DNA of 64,000 nucleotides from Pegea sp. RAD2-039 (Eukaryota; Chordata; Thaliacea; Salpida; Salpidae): contig JAQGEQ010000287.1 of NCBI GenBank assembly GCA_034620365.1, forward strand, positions 1-64,000, read 5' to 3'. Shown here one piece after another: positions 47,137 to 59,400 of the stretch. The position numbers and the translations under genes were made by a program. The notes beneath the pieces were generated by a model that saw only the letters and a list, made by a program, of their open reading frames with translations, was not told where the DNA came from and searched no databases. Numbering within the stretch: the stretch's first letter is position 1; every line of letters begins with the position of its first letter.

Positions 47137-50100
47137 GTCATCAACTATTGTTCAATTGAATGCTTTTATTACAAAGATGTTATTAACATTTGTCGATTGA
47201 TTTTAAAAGTTGTAAAAATATTATTCTTTTAATTGTTAAGTTATGAGCAAACAACTGAACATTCTAGATTTAAAAGTTAAAACAAACTTCTCATGGTACA
47301 TGAAAAAATATTTGAAATTTGACGCTTCAATGATTAATATAATTATTCTGATGTAAAGAAGAAATATCTTTTGTTTTAAATCTGAGCTTGCAAAGTCACT
47401 AGATGAGCCATTAATGTTTCGTTTACTTACTTCTCAGATACCACGAGTGTTTCTTACAAAGCTTATTTTTTATATAAAATAAATTAGCAAAAATTCTGAC
47501 TTATTCAAAATTAATTTGGGCATAAAGTTGAAAAAAACTAAACTACAAAATTGCTAAAAGGAAAAATGAAACACATTTTTTCGATTAATCTTTTAAGAAA
47601 GATCTTTTTAGAGGATAAGTTAATATAAGAAAATTGTTTATAAAGTAAAAAGTAAAAAGCAAATGCAACGAAAAAAGTTTCACCAAAAACTAAACTTTAA
47701 AATTAACTAAGTTTCACATTGGTAAATAGTATAATACATAGAAACTTGCTTGCTGCCTACAATTTCAATTTTGTAAGATTTGAATAATTATAAAATCAAT
47801 TTCAAAAAATCTTAAAATTCAATTCAAAGATTGTATACTCGGAAACCCTTCCTTTGATGTACTAACTTAAATATAATAGAACCGTTTCTCAAAGATTAGT
47901 ATTGAAACCTTGTATCGGACCTTATCAATGTTGAAAATTATTAGTGGCTTTTTTCACATTAACTTTAATAATTTGCTTATTAATTTATTTAAAAAAATAT
48001 ATAATAAAGTATAAGCCACAACTTTTCTTGTGTCTTCAGAGACTTGTCGCTTAAAATTAATCTAATTTTACAGCTTCTGCCATTTAAATTCTAATTTAAA
48101 AGAATATGATTCGACTCATTTTGTTAACAAGTGATATGTTATCATACAATTGTCTTTTTTTTTGCTGTCTTATACTTATAGTCTTGCACTGTTCGGATAC
48201 TTTACTTTATTTAAGACTTGTTATTTTTCTACAGTACATTTTTCTACTTTGTGTTGTTATTAATATAAAAGCTGTCTGACTTGTTATTTGTAGCGTTAAA
48301 AATATGAATAAATAAAAAAGCTTCAAGCCATATTGTAACGATAAAAACTCTTTTTCTAATTTTGTAATGTTTGAAACTCGTTTTAAGATTAATATCATCA
48401 ACTGCCGCGCTTGTATCATCCAAGACCTGGAAATTTTCTAGCTTGATAATGAAATATTTTGTACAGATATTGAGAGGATGAATTAAAAGAAAAGGAATGA
48501 AAATGAGATGAAAAAAGATTTCGTTTAAAGTTTATAATTGCTTTACTTTTTTATTTATTTACCGTTTTTGATATTTTAATAAGCTCGCGGAAAAAATCTT
48601 ATTTAGTTTTGTATAGTAAGTAGGTACTAACAAATATTAGTATTCGTTTTTAGCTCATTTGAAATATATTTTTAAAATAAATCAAAGTTTATGTTAATCA
48701 TGTTTAGTTGAGTTGAAAGCTCATTTTCTTAAATTCTTGCTTTGTTTGCTATATTTTGTGCAAATACTTAATATCGCGTAAAATACTATTACTAATATAT
48801 ACAATTAGAAGAATTAACAAATATAGCTGTGAAATGTTTTGCCTTTTTATATTTGTATAAATGCTTGTTGTTTTACTTTACAAGTTGTATAATACCAACT
48901 ATTGCAAAATTTATTTTAACTCTCAACATTACGATTAATCTATTCAAGGTTTGATTTGATTTTTTACACTAGTGAATATGTCAAGAACATTTATCATAAA
49001 GTTAAATGTAATTATTTTTAAATGAAACGTAGTTTTAAAGAGACACCTTTTAATCAAAGAAATAAGTTTTTACTATTTGCGACCAACTATTTCTAAGTAT
49101 TTTTTTTATCTAAAGTTTTTCCTTGTCAAATAATATTCAGTTGTAAAACAATTTAGTAATTATAGACCAAATTGGTATTATTTTATCAAGGCCTGAAAAC
49201 ACCATTTGACCGGTAAAGAAATAGAAGCAAGTTAAGTTTTAATAATTCCATTTTTCCATAACACTTTTGTATGTTATGAAATTATATCATAGTATTATAC
49301 TTAATATTGATTTTATTTATTTTCAGTTCTTTTTTTAATTCTGTGGTGGTGTTTTCTGACTGATTTGTCCATCTTTTTTAGGAAATGTTTTTCTGTTAGG
49401 TTATTTTTATTGAGACTTGTTGTTTTATGTTAAAAAAAACATGTGAATATAAAAATATCGATAAGTTTTAGTGACAAGTTTTGTATTTATGTATAAAAAC
49501 TTGTTATCCAAACATTTTAACAAATTTTTGTCAACTTATTTTTGCAAATTTTGTGTTTATGAGTAGCATTAACTTAAAAACTATTTTGTTTTTGTGTCAC
49601 ATTATTTAAATGTTTATCATTATAAGTTTAAATATTTAAAAACTGTAAACTGATTATATTTCGGACGTGATTATGTATATTAAAAGAAGATTAAACTTTT
49701 TGTTTAATGTTATTGTAAATATATATTTTGTATATTGATTTTAGAAACTAATTTATAGTAAATATTTATTTAAGTTGATTATTAAAAAAATTATCAATGA
49801 AACCATTCAAATTTTCTACATTTTCTATAAGAAAACTTAACATTACTTAATAATTATTATTTCTGTAAAATTTTTTAAAAATTATCAACAAAAATATAAA
49901 TATTTGTTACATTTTGTGATAATAATCTAATCTTCATATAATAATTTAAATAGATTAGTTTTATCGATAAAGCTGTTTATCTTATAGCTTTGTCTATGAG
50001 ATTCTGTCAGAAAAAAAATGATTTTTGTCATTTCTTTGCTTATAACATTAGAAAGTATTAAGATTTTATTGAAAATGTATTTTCTTAAGTTTTTCAGAAT

Positions 50101-50548
50101 TATTTTAGAAAAAAAAATATTCTAAAAAGCAAAATAACTTCTTTATTATTATAAAGACTAATTTATTATTGCATATTACTTAATATCAAATATTTTAGTT
50201 TTATATATATATATAAAGTAAGAAAAATTTATGAATTTATTTTTTTAGTTGTCTATTTAGACCATATTTATTAAAGATATTTACGAAATTGAAGTTATTA
50301 TAATTTCGGCGTAATATTTTAGTTTGAAAAAGTTTTTTCATAATTTTTTTTATGAAATATTCAAGTTATTTATCAATTTAAATTCTATTTGTTTTTGAAC
50401 TTAGTTGTAATTTGTTATTTCTTAATTGTTGTTTTTTATAAACAAACTGTCAATATTGACTTGATTCTTACTTAATTTGATTCTATAATTTTTACTTACA
50501 GAATGATAATTCTTGAATAAGACTATATACAAGTATTGAAGAATAACA
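47137..50548. other. Intergenic upstream of Smaug, very AT-rich
   Basis: About 3.4 kb with no supportable gene. The minus-strand open stretch 48207-48419 and others look like chance. An acceptor-like TTTTTACTTACAG ends at 50501, 47 nt before the Smaug ATG. Confidence 0.5.
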
Positions 50549-53136
50549 ATGTTCAATGAGCAAGTGATTATTTTGAAATAATTTTTTGTCTAAAAATATC
50601 AATTATAAAATTAGTTAGGTTTCATAAAGTTGATTATTAAAAGTTAAGTTCTCACCTTTTAAACCAATTTTCTTCAGTTTCAATCAGTTGATATCTGGTT
50701 CAACAAATGGTCATGCTGTGAACAAGTTGTTGCCTTATTTTCATTGTTGAAAAAAATGAGAGGTGTAGATATAAAGTTCCTGATGTCTTGTATGAAGAAA
50801 CATTTAATAGAAAGTAATGAAACTCACAAGATGGAACAGTTAGAAAAAGAAGCAAATGACGCAGGTATGAAACTGATGAAATAAGCTTAATTGATCTTTT
50901 GATCAAAAATTGTTTATTTCAGATTATTTGTCTAGAATGTTTTCTTCGAAGCAAAATAATAAGTTAAAACTAACTGAGTTGCTTTTCGATTATATTCCTC
51001 TGCTAGTGCCTGGTAATGGTCAAGCTAAACATGTTTACTTGAATAATTTACCGGATTTGATGACGGTTAATGGAGAGAAACCAGATCTAGTTGATGAGGT
51101 TGTTGTTTGATGAAACATGTTGATATTTATTGACAACAAATATTTCAGTTACGTGACATTCTCTCATATTGTCTGATACATCCAGCTCTAAGCCCAAAAG
51201 ATAAGTCGGTGATGAGGAATTTTTGTTCTTGGGTTTGTCCTATGAATAACTACAACGTTAGTTCGGAAAGTTTGCTTCAGCCTGAAGGTTAGTTGTTTTT
51301 TCTAATTTAAAAACTGATTTTCAAAATTCGTTTTAATTGAAAATAACATTTTTGTTTTTAAAGTAACTGAAATTATCTTTAAATATTTCTTAGAAAATAA
51401 TCACATCGAGTTAAAAACAAATGGATATCCTTATGAATGGAGCAGTGGATCCACACCAGAACAACATTCTTTATCTTCATCACGAGACAGTCAGTAAGCC
51501 AAGATCCCAACCACAACACATTTATTTATTTATTTCACAGATTTTTCAATTCCATCAAACCAGCATTTAAACCGACAACCAGATAGAACCAACAGTTACC
51601 ACCATCTACCAGCCTCGAATAATATCGGTGCTGTTGGTTCCGTTCCTACTATTCTACCGATGTTATCCTCAGTTCAACCGGATAACTATCATCATCAACA
51701 ATCTTCCAACCATCAATCGAATCAACAACTAACTATGAGTAATGGAGTCAGTGGGAACGGATCAGGTAATTGATCTGATCAAATCTTAATCTTTTAATGA
51801 AGATTTTTTCTTAGCTTTTTATGCTGATGTTCAAGTTTGGTTGAAGTCCTTACGATTGCATAAATATTCGGAACTTTTTATGGGGATGACTTATGATGAG
51901 ATGATGGAACTAACGGCTGAGAAATTAGGCGAAAAAGTGAGCGTCGAAGTGCTTTGGAATATTTAGTTGCTTGTAATTGTTCATTTTTAAAACTTCAATT
52001 AGTTATCATTTCAGAATGTGACAAAAGGCGCAAAAAATAAAATTATTTTGAGCATCAAACGATTAAAAGACCGATTTTCACTTCTACAAAACATCGAAAA
52101 GGTTTTCTTGTTGAAATTTGTGAAGTTTTACTAAATATTTGAATAAATAGGAGATCGAAAATGGAACAAACCTACGAGCTTCTTTACTAGAGCTAAAGAA
52201 TATGATTTATACTCCCATCCAACCATTTGAACCAAACGAAACCTTATCTGGAAAAGTAAGGAATGAAACCATACACAAAGATGACATCCCTTCCATGTAT
52301 ACTAAGATCATGGGCAAAAGTGAGATTGAAACATGTTGAAGGTCGAATCATGAATTTGATTCCTTCAGCTTTGACGCATTTGTGGGTATCAAATTGTGAT
52401 GAAGAGAATCTGATGATGTACACCAAGTTACTGGAACGTTGTATCATCCACCCAGCTTTCAATGAAGGTCAAAAACGAAGACTGGGAGCTTGGAAATTAG
52501 AAACAGCTCGAATAAAAAAGCGACACAAAACCAACAACATGCGGCCCTTGAATCAAAAGTAATTTCAAAAGTTGATCAATTCGAAGTTAATTGAAATATT
52601 TCAGTAAAAACAAGATACGGTCGAAATTTCAATCGAATAGTCTCTACGACCAAATCAGGTGATTTTGAACCACTCCTAAATCACAACTTCAATAATTACC
52701 TTCTTGTAGTCGCTCTCATCAAGGACATGTTTATCATAACGGGCAACAAAGACCCATGGGTCGCTCCCAGTTTGGTCCGCTTGCTTCTAACTCAGCCCCT
52801 AGGCAAATGAGCGGACTACTTGGCCCCAACAGTACCTCTCAACATCCTATGGATCCTAGTTTTCAGGTGAAAATGAAAAGTTGATGAAAGTTGGGATTGA
52901 AAGATGTGATTTTATAGATGTGGTCGAACAACACAGTTCCACAACCCAACATTTCGTTGATGGAGCAGTCAAGGAGGGCTGCTTCTCTGGACCCTAGACT
53001 TGGTCACAGGATCTTCTCAGCGTTTGAGGACGATACTCCAAATGACCTCAACACGCGACTCGACTCGTTATGTTTGAGTGTGGCCGAACATGCCCTAGCA
53101 GGTTGCTCACCAACTGAAAATATTAAATCATATTAG
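50549..53136 (+). CDS. SAMD4A: Smaug-type SAM-domain translational repressor
   Basis: Fourteen exons: 50549-50563, 50678-50864, 50923-51098, 51149-51287, 51394-51489, 51541-51765, 51815-51936, 52015-52101, 52151-52255, 52307-52319, 52369-52558, 52605-52658, 52710-52866, 52918-53136; 594 aa. Smaug binds stem-loops in target mRNAs in the cytoplasm and recruits translational repression and deadenylation machinery. The N-terminal Smaug dimer region is clear ([28 protein letters not shown]-type helix; [17 protein letters not shown]). A Gln/Asn/His-rich linker comes next. The SAM domain is at about 282-349 ([42 protein letters not shown]). The PHAT-like region ([28 protein letters not shown]) and the conserved end ([13 protein letters not shown]) follow. 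The first exon codes for just MFNEQ, and the tenth is a 13-nt microexon (IMGK). A polyadenylation signal AATAAA lies near 53350. Confidence 0.95.
52307..52319 (+). other. 13-nt microexon of Smaug
   Basis: ATCATGGGCAAAA lies between an acceptor-type ACTAAG and a donor GTGAGA. It is flanked by introns of 51 bp (52256-52306) and 49 bp (52320-52368). Including it gives Ile-Met-Gly-Lys followed by the next exon in the right frame; this matches the Val-Met-Gly-Lys that stands at this point in vertebrate SAMD4 proteins. Skipping it would break the frame. Confidence 0.75.
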
Positions 53137-56100
53137 AAGATTTGTGAATATAAGAATGTTCCCGCTCTCGCGTTTGTGACGTCATTCAAACTCATACATC
53201 TTTTATCAAACTTCTAGATGGAGTCGACGGGGCCTCCACGTTGTGATCGCGTGATCCACGTCACTAGGAGGCGCTCTTTTGTTTATAGGTTGTAGCCGGC
53301 TTACAATTCTATTTAGGAACCCGGCTGTCATCGACTTGAAGCTTATGAAATAAATCATTTTACAATCACCTGGTGCTTGCTTAAATCTGTTGACAGTTTA
53401 TGGCATCTTGTATATAACCACTTTTTGTATATATTCATATATATGTTCTAACATGTTTTTTACAAGAAGATTAACAACTGATCACAACCAACTACCACAT
53501 TTCCGAATCACATTTCCTTGCCTCCATCTACTTTTATTGTCGCTTAATTGTTGCTTCAAGCTGATCAAGTGTGGCTTGTGGAAGATGCCCTGAAAATATC
53601 AAAGACATCCAATCCAGCATGTTTGATTGCTGTATTGGATGTGAACGAGAAGATCTTGGGTAGTAAGACCTTCAACTTTACTTCTCGCTTCTTTTATGTG
53701 TCTGAGATTCTTTTTCGGGGTAGTTACTAATACGACTGATAATAAAATGTTGATTACACTAAACGATTGGTTCTCCACTTTGTTGACTGGTTTTTCTGCT
53801 CAAGAAAAGTTTGATTTGACGAAATAAAATGTAGAAGTTTAATTATGTACCGCGGAAGTTATTCGTTTCCTGAATTTCGAATTGCGAAGGTTTATTTGCT
53901 GGTAGTGAAGTATAAGTAGAAAAGTCAGGAACGATTGTGATTGGTTGAAACTGTATCAAGTGGAAAATTTTGTTATCCAAGTTTATGATGAGTAAAATTT
54001 TGTTGTAAAATTAATAAGATTACTTTAGAATTTCTTCGAAGATAAAATTAATTAATTCGAAGAAAAAGGTATTTTTGGGGATAACTAATTTGAAAATTAA
54101 AAAATCTTCATAAAACTGAGAATCAAAAAAAAGTTTTATGAATCGAAGTAATGAAGTTTTCGTTTTTTTTTATTAAAATTTTTCATAAATATTAATCTTT
54201 TAGGAAGAGAGAATTTTTTAAAAAGTTTCTAATTAGATTTAACTTGTTAAGAATTTATAAATTTGTTTTATTTGTTTTCCAACATCACTCCCAAACGCGA
54301 AGCTTTTCGTAGACAGTTCGAAATTTGGTGAGATCAGCTGGTTGTGGTCTAAATCCGTACAAAGTTCAAATTTATGTCAATAAATGATTAATTTCTATTA
54401 AAGAAATTGTATTCCAAACTTGAAAATTTGTTGAAAAAATTGAGAGAACAGATTTTTTTCTTTTATTTATCTAGTATCAGTTCAATTTACAGTAATCATT
54501 TCAAAATAGTTTGTTTGCACCAGAAACTTATTTATCAAACTATATTTCATAAATCAAATAAATTATTGATTTAAAATTTTATGTACTTAAAGTAAGACAA
54601 GACCTAGTAAACTAGTAAAGAAGGAAATTTGTTCTACTATCTAAATGCACTCTATAAGCAAGCTGTATCATGATTTAGTTTTTTTAACTGCTGTTTAGCA
54701 GGTGACTTACAATTATATGGAACTTTAAACGTTTTCTGAAATCTTTGAGAAAAGAGTTTATTGTTATAAAGCAAAGAAATACTTATATTAGAATGCCAAT
54801 TCTACCTGTTTCAAAGCTTCTTTATAAAATTTAGATTTTGCCTAAGAAAAAAGAGTTTTTTTTAATAGTTTTATAATCACAATAAACAATTATTTCATTA
54901 ACTATTGATTGAAAAAGTAAAATTAAAGAAAATAAGAAGACCTTATATTGTTAAATAGGAGTTAGAATTTCATGTTAAGGTATTCAATTGGGTTGTATAG
55001 TAGCTGTATAGACATCTAATAATACTTTTTAAAGAGTATGCATGCTTACTTGAAGTAGGCGTTCCATTTCACGCGGTTATTAATCTGCTCAGCACCTTAA
55101 AGTTGCAAAGTGCAAGATTTAATTACCAACTTCCTCTAAAGACTTTTTTATTATCTCTTGCCTCATAACACTTGATTTTTTTCTGTAAGAGATGTTGAAA
55201 TCTCTATTCGCAGCCACGTGTTAAACGAATAAATAAAAGTAGTCGATAAAGTGCTGCAAATAGACTTTGAATGATTTTTCTTTTGTGCAAGTGTCGCTAG
55301 GACACAAATGTAAGTTTTTACCCTTTCAGATAAACTCACATTATTAGTTATAAAAAAATTTATATCACTTAATAGCAATATTATTTTTGATAAGTTTTTC
55401 AGTTCAACCGCAGCTCAATCTTATGGTCCAAGTGCTTTTTATTGACCTTGCTAAATTTCTCGTTATCGCTCCTGCTTTCATAACAATGAATTGTGCCATA
55501 TACGATGTATAAAATATATAAATATTGAAACTGCTTATCAGTAAATATACAAATTTCTAAACAATATCGAAGTAATCATTAAGTTAGAAATTTCAGCCTA
55601 TATTCAAATAACTAAGAATGCTTAGAAATTCGTATAATTTAACACTGGAGCTCTAGTCTTAACCAAATAGATTATTAATTTTGTTATAAATGTAATTCTT
55701 AAATATTGAAACGTTTTAAAGATTTTTTTCTTCTTTAAATTGTAGATTTAGTTCGCTGTTACTACTTCATTCATTTTGATGTAAAAATCTGGTTTTTATG
55801 CAAATGATGTTGTTATACTAAGAAAGCAGCTTAACATGTTTTATAAAATCACTTCGAAATCTATGAATGAAATTTGTAAGTTTTATTATTTTACAAGCAA
55901 ACTTTCATGTGAGCTTAGAATAAATAAAAAAATTGAAAGTATTGAACCAATAGAAACATTGAACAGAAATTGACTAATTTTTTGTTACTCTTTGTGTAAT
56001 CGTTCAAATAAAAGTTTTTTGCTTAAATTACTTTTCACCAATTTTATCTTCTACTTGATAGCAATTATTTATCTTTTATTTATTCAAACTTCACGTAATT

Positions 56101-56429
56101 AAAAATTTTATTGTGAATCTTAGTGACCTTACATCTAGTATTTATTTGCTTGAAAATAGATATCAAGTCTAAATCAAATGCAACAAAATTGTCTGAAAAT
56201 ATTTTGCGTCAATCACTTTTTAAAATGTATTTATTTCTATCAAATCACAGTTAAATGTTGCGAATTAAGAGAAGGAACTAAATAGACGAGCGTTTCATCA
56301 AACTTGTTGCCTTCATCTCACTTTCAATAAGAATATTTGAGCATTTTGTTGCATGCATCATTAAACTGCTGTTTCGATCATGAAAATGATGTTTAAACGG
56401 AGTTATGAGCTACATCTTAATCAAATCTT
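53137..56429. other. Intergenic between the 3' ends of Smaug and katanin p80
   Basis: The first 250 bp are probably the Smaug 3' UTR, with AATAAA near 53350 and one TGACGTCA at 53177. A less AT-rich block at about 53450-53780 has open frames on the plus strand (53390-53593 and 53548-53730) without any recognised domain. It could be an alternative 3' UTR or a relic. From 53800 on the sequence is AT-rich and featureless to the stop codon of katanin p80. Confidence 0.45.
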
Positions 56430-59400
56430 TCATTCAATGCCACCTATCAGCAGTTTCAATTCACGAAATTGACTTCCAAATTTGCCTGGTACTTGTAACT
56501 TGTTTTCAAAAAAAGATTGAATCTCAAGCAAACAGGAGTAACATTGTTTACACTTCTGATGTCTAAACAAGAAACAACTCAACCAAAGTCTTTAATCATC
56601 AATAAGAAGTACCTTTCTTCACGAGAAAGATCAATAGCAGAAGAAGGTGGTGGGTCTTTATTAGATCGGATCACTTGTGAAAAGCTCTTCAATATAAGCC
56701 GAAGGGTGCTGCAACCCACACTGACATATCTACAGAAAAATCATGTTAGAAGATGTCGGAAGATTAAATGACGTCACTGACGACTCGTAGTGGCTGCTGA
56801 TTAGGTTTTTGATGTGAGGCAACATCACGAGACTTAAGTCTAAGCTCCATAAAGATCTGCATAAAAATATCATAAGATATCACAAGATGATTGATTAGAA
56901 AAGAAAATAGCAGGCTAGAGAGAGATGCGGTTACATAGTTGTGCTAAAAATAGTTCTCAGCTGTTCAGAAGATGAAGAAGTTTGAAATGAGAAAAAACTG
57001 AAACATGCGACTCACGGTTTGATATTGAGAATATTAAGAAGATCAACAGTAAGAGATTGATCATCTAGCTTCAGATATGTCTTCATCGCTGTCTGTAAAG
57101 ATCAAAGTTGATGAAGCTTAGTGAGATTTCAAGATAGAAAAGAACCAACCAGAACGCTGCTAGTCGACCACAAGCATCTAACCGCTTTCAGGTTTCTCTG
57201 TCGACTTTGAAGCACAATTTTCATGGAATCGAAACCTCTACAGATTACATCAATCACTTTCTTGTCGTCAACGAGACTTTTTGCTTGATCGTTTGATGGC
57301 GCCACCTAGTGATGAACAGATGAACAAACTGAATCGATTTATCGCGTCAATTACTTTGGGTAGAAATGAGTCAAGGTCAAGGCCGACTGGGTTTTCTATC
57401 TTCATCGGCACCATAGTGGTTGTCATTTGATGTTCTACTACGTTCTGTTACAAAACGTGGGTTGAATTTACAAAAATAGGATTGGAAACACCGATTTTCA
57501 CCTGCTGTTCGTTTAAAGTTGTGCAGTTTTCAGCTGGTGGGTCAGGAGGAGTATGAACGTGAGCAGCAGGGTTTGGAGCAATCTTCTGTTGATCCTTTTC
57601 TGGTCGGATGTTGAGTAGTTTGAAAGGAAGAGGAACATCATCAGCATCTTTTGAAGGAATCTCATCTTCATTTGCTTTGAAAGAGTCACACACATCGGAG
57701 GAGCCACGTGTAGGTGATCTTGCAAGCTTCTTTTTGGGGTAAAAAACGAGGTTTTTATCAACAGAATCTTGATCTGAAACCTGGACCCCTTTCACCTAAG
57801 ACATTTTCAAATCAGTTTGAAATTTCGTGAATTTCTCAAAATTACATTGGCGTTTGAGTTCGAACGGGCCAACACCCGGTGATTGGTGTTGAAAGCCGAC
57901 CTCATAGGTGAATAAGAAGACTGCCTCTTGATTCTGTGGAACACAAAACATTTAGACAATTGAAGTCCACTTCTGTACTTACCTGGTTGTCGGTGGTCGT
58001 GTTTGTTGTTCTGGTGGACTAACTCGTCTGCTTATTGGACGACTATTAATTTTCTGTATCAAATATTTAATCAATTGAATATTTAGGAATTAGAAATAAA
58101 TAATTTTGCTTTTTATTTATGATGGAATATTTCAAAGTTTTATTTCATTTCAGTTGATATGAAGCATTTGCAAATCAAATAGAGATTTGAACTCACGGTC
58201 AAGTCAATTGCATGTATAGACACAATATTCTGTTGATGTGAACAACTCAACTGAAAAGCAAATTTGTCGTGTAACTTAAAAAATCATAAATATCAGACAG
58301 ACAACACATTGATTTAACAATATTAAACTTATTTCATAAATTATTGTTAAAAATCAGAAGAAAAATGAAAGAAAATTCCGAAGAAGTTGATAAAAAACTG
58401 AGGGAAAATTACAGAGATATTATTTTAGAAATGATTAAAATAAACATTTTAGGTTTATTACAAGTGGTAAGAAAAGTGAAAAAGAAATCTCACTCACAAA
58501 CATTTCATCTTTGACGAAAATACTTGAAGGTCGACCCCATTTAACCAGAACTGTGTCTAGACGAGAACAAGTTGGCTCCCAAGAATATGATTTGAAACAA
58601 TCCTGAGCAAAAAGAGCATTTATTTCTGATGTTTAATTGGATTTAAGATTTAAGCAGCAAATGAAAATTTTAATGAAAACAACAGAGTTTGAATATTGAT
58701 CTGATTCACATTTTATATATCATTAGCATTGAGTCACAAACCAATTCAGACTTTACAAGGCTTTCTATGAAGTTAGTTGAAGCAAAAACACTTATAAAAA
58801 AACTACAAAATGAATAATTGATAAACACTGAGAAGTTAATAGTGAAGCTTTGATATGAAGTAATAAAAATTGATATGTTTGAAGTACAACGAACACAGCA
58901 ACAAGCTTCTACTATTTTGATAAATTCTTATTGTGAAAATTAACAAGTTTGATTGATAATAAAAAGTGGAAATACCTGAGATATTGTGAATATTTGTTCA
59001 CCAGATTTCGAAAATGAAACTTTTTCGATCACATTTGATTCTAAAGGAGTCGTTGAAAGAAGTTTAAAATGTTCCAAATCAAAAACTTTACTTGTTCTGT
59101 AACAAGAAGGACTTCATCAATAATTCTAGTCTTTAAGTACTTCCAGAAAACAAAGTTTTGATGATACAGAAAAAGTTTTAATGAATAAATTTGTAAAACT
59201 CGAAAGAGTTGGTAGTTGAGAATTAGAAAGCTAAAAAGTTAAACCAGATATCTAGTTTGAATCAAAATTGTTTATTGTTTTTATTTTGTTGTTATGTTAC
59301 TTTTTTGTTTGTCAGAAAGTAAATTATTGGAAAAAGTTGAGATAAAAACATTTTAGAAATTTACTCAAATATCCGAGATACTAAAAAAAAACAAAGTATT

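Noticed and set aside
52244-52462. Minus-strand open frame of 72 codons
   Set aside because: Antisense to Smaug exons whose plus-strand translation matches the family.
53548-53730. Extra coding exon downstream of Smaug
   Set aside because: The conserved Smaug C-terminus already ends at 53136, and the 60-codon frame shows no domain or splice link.
56517-56771. Plus-strand open frame of 84 codons
   Set aside because: It is antisense to three katanin p80 exons (56430-56562, 56613-56729, 56782-56856), which match the con80 domain in detail.
57513-57761. Second minus-strand frame of 82 codons in the katanin linker
   Set aside because: It overlaps the exon 57502-57795 in another frame; only the other frame joins in phase to both neighbours.
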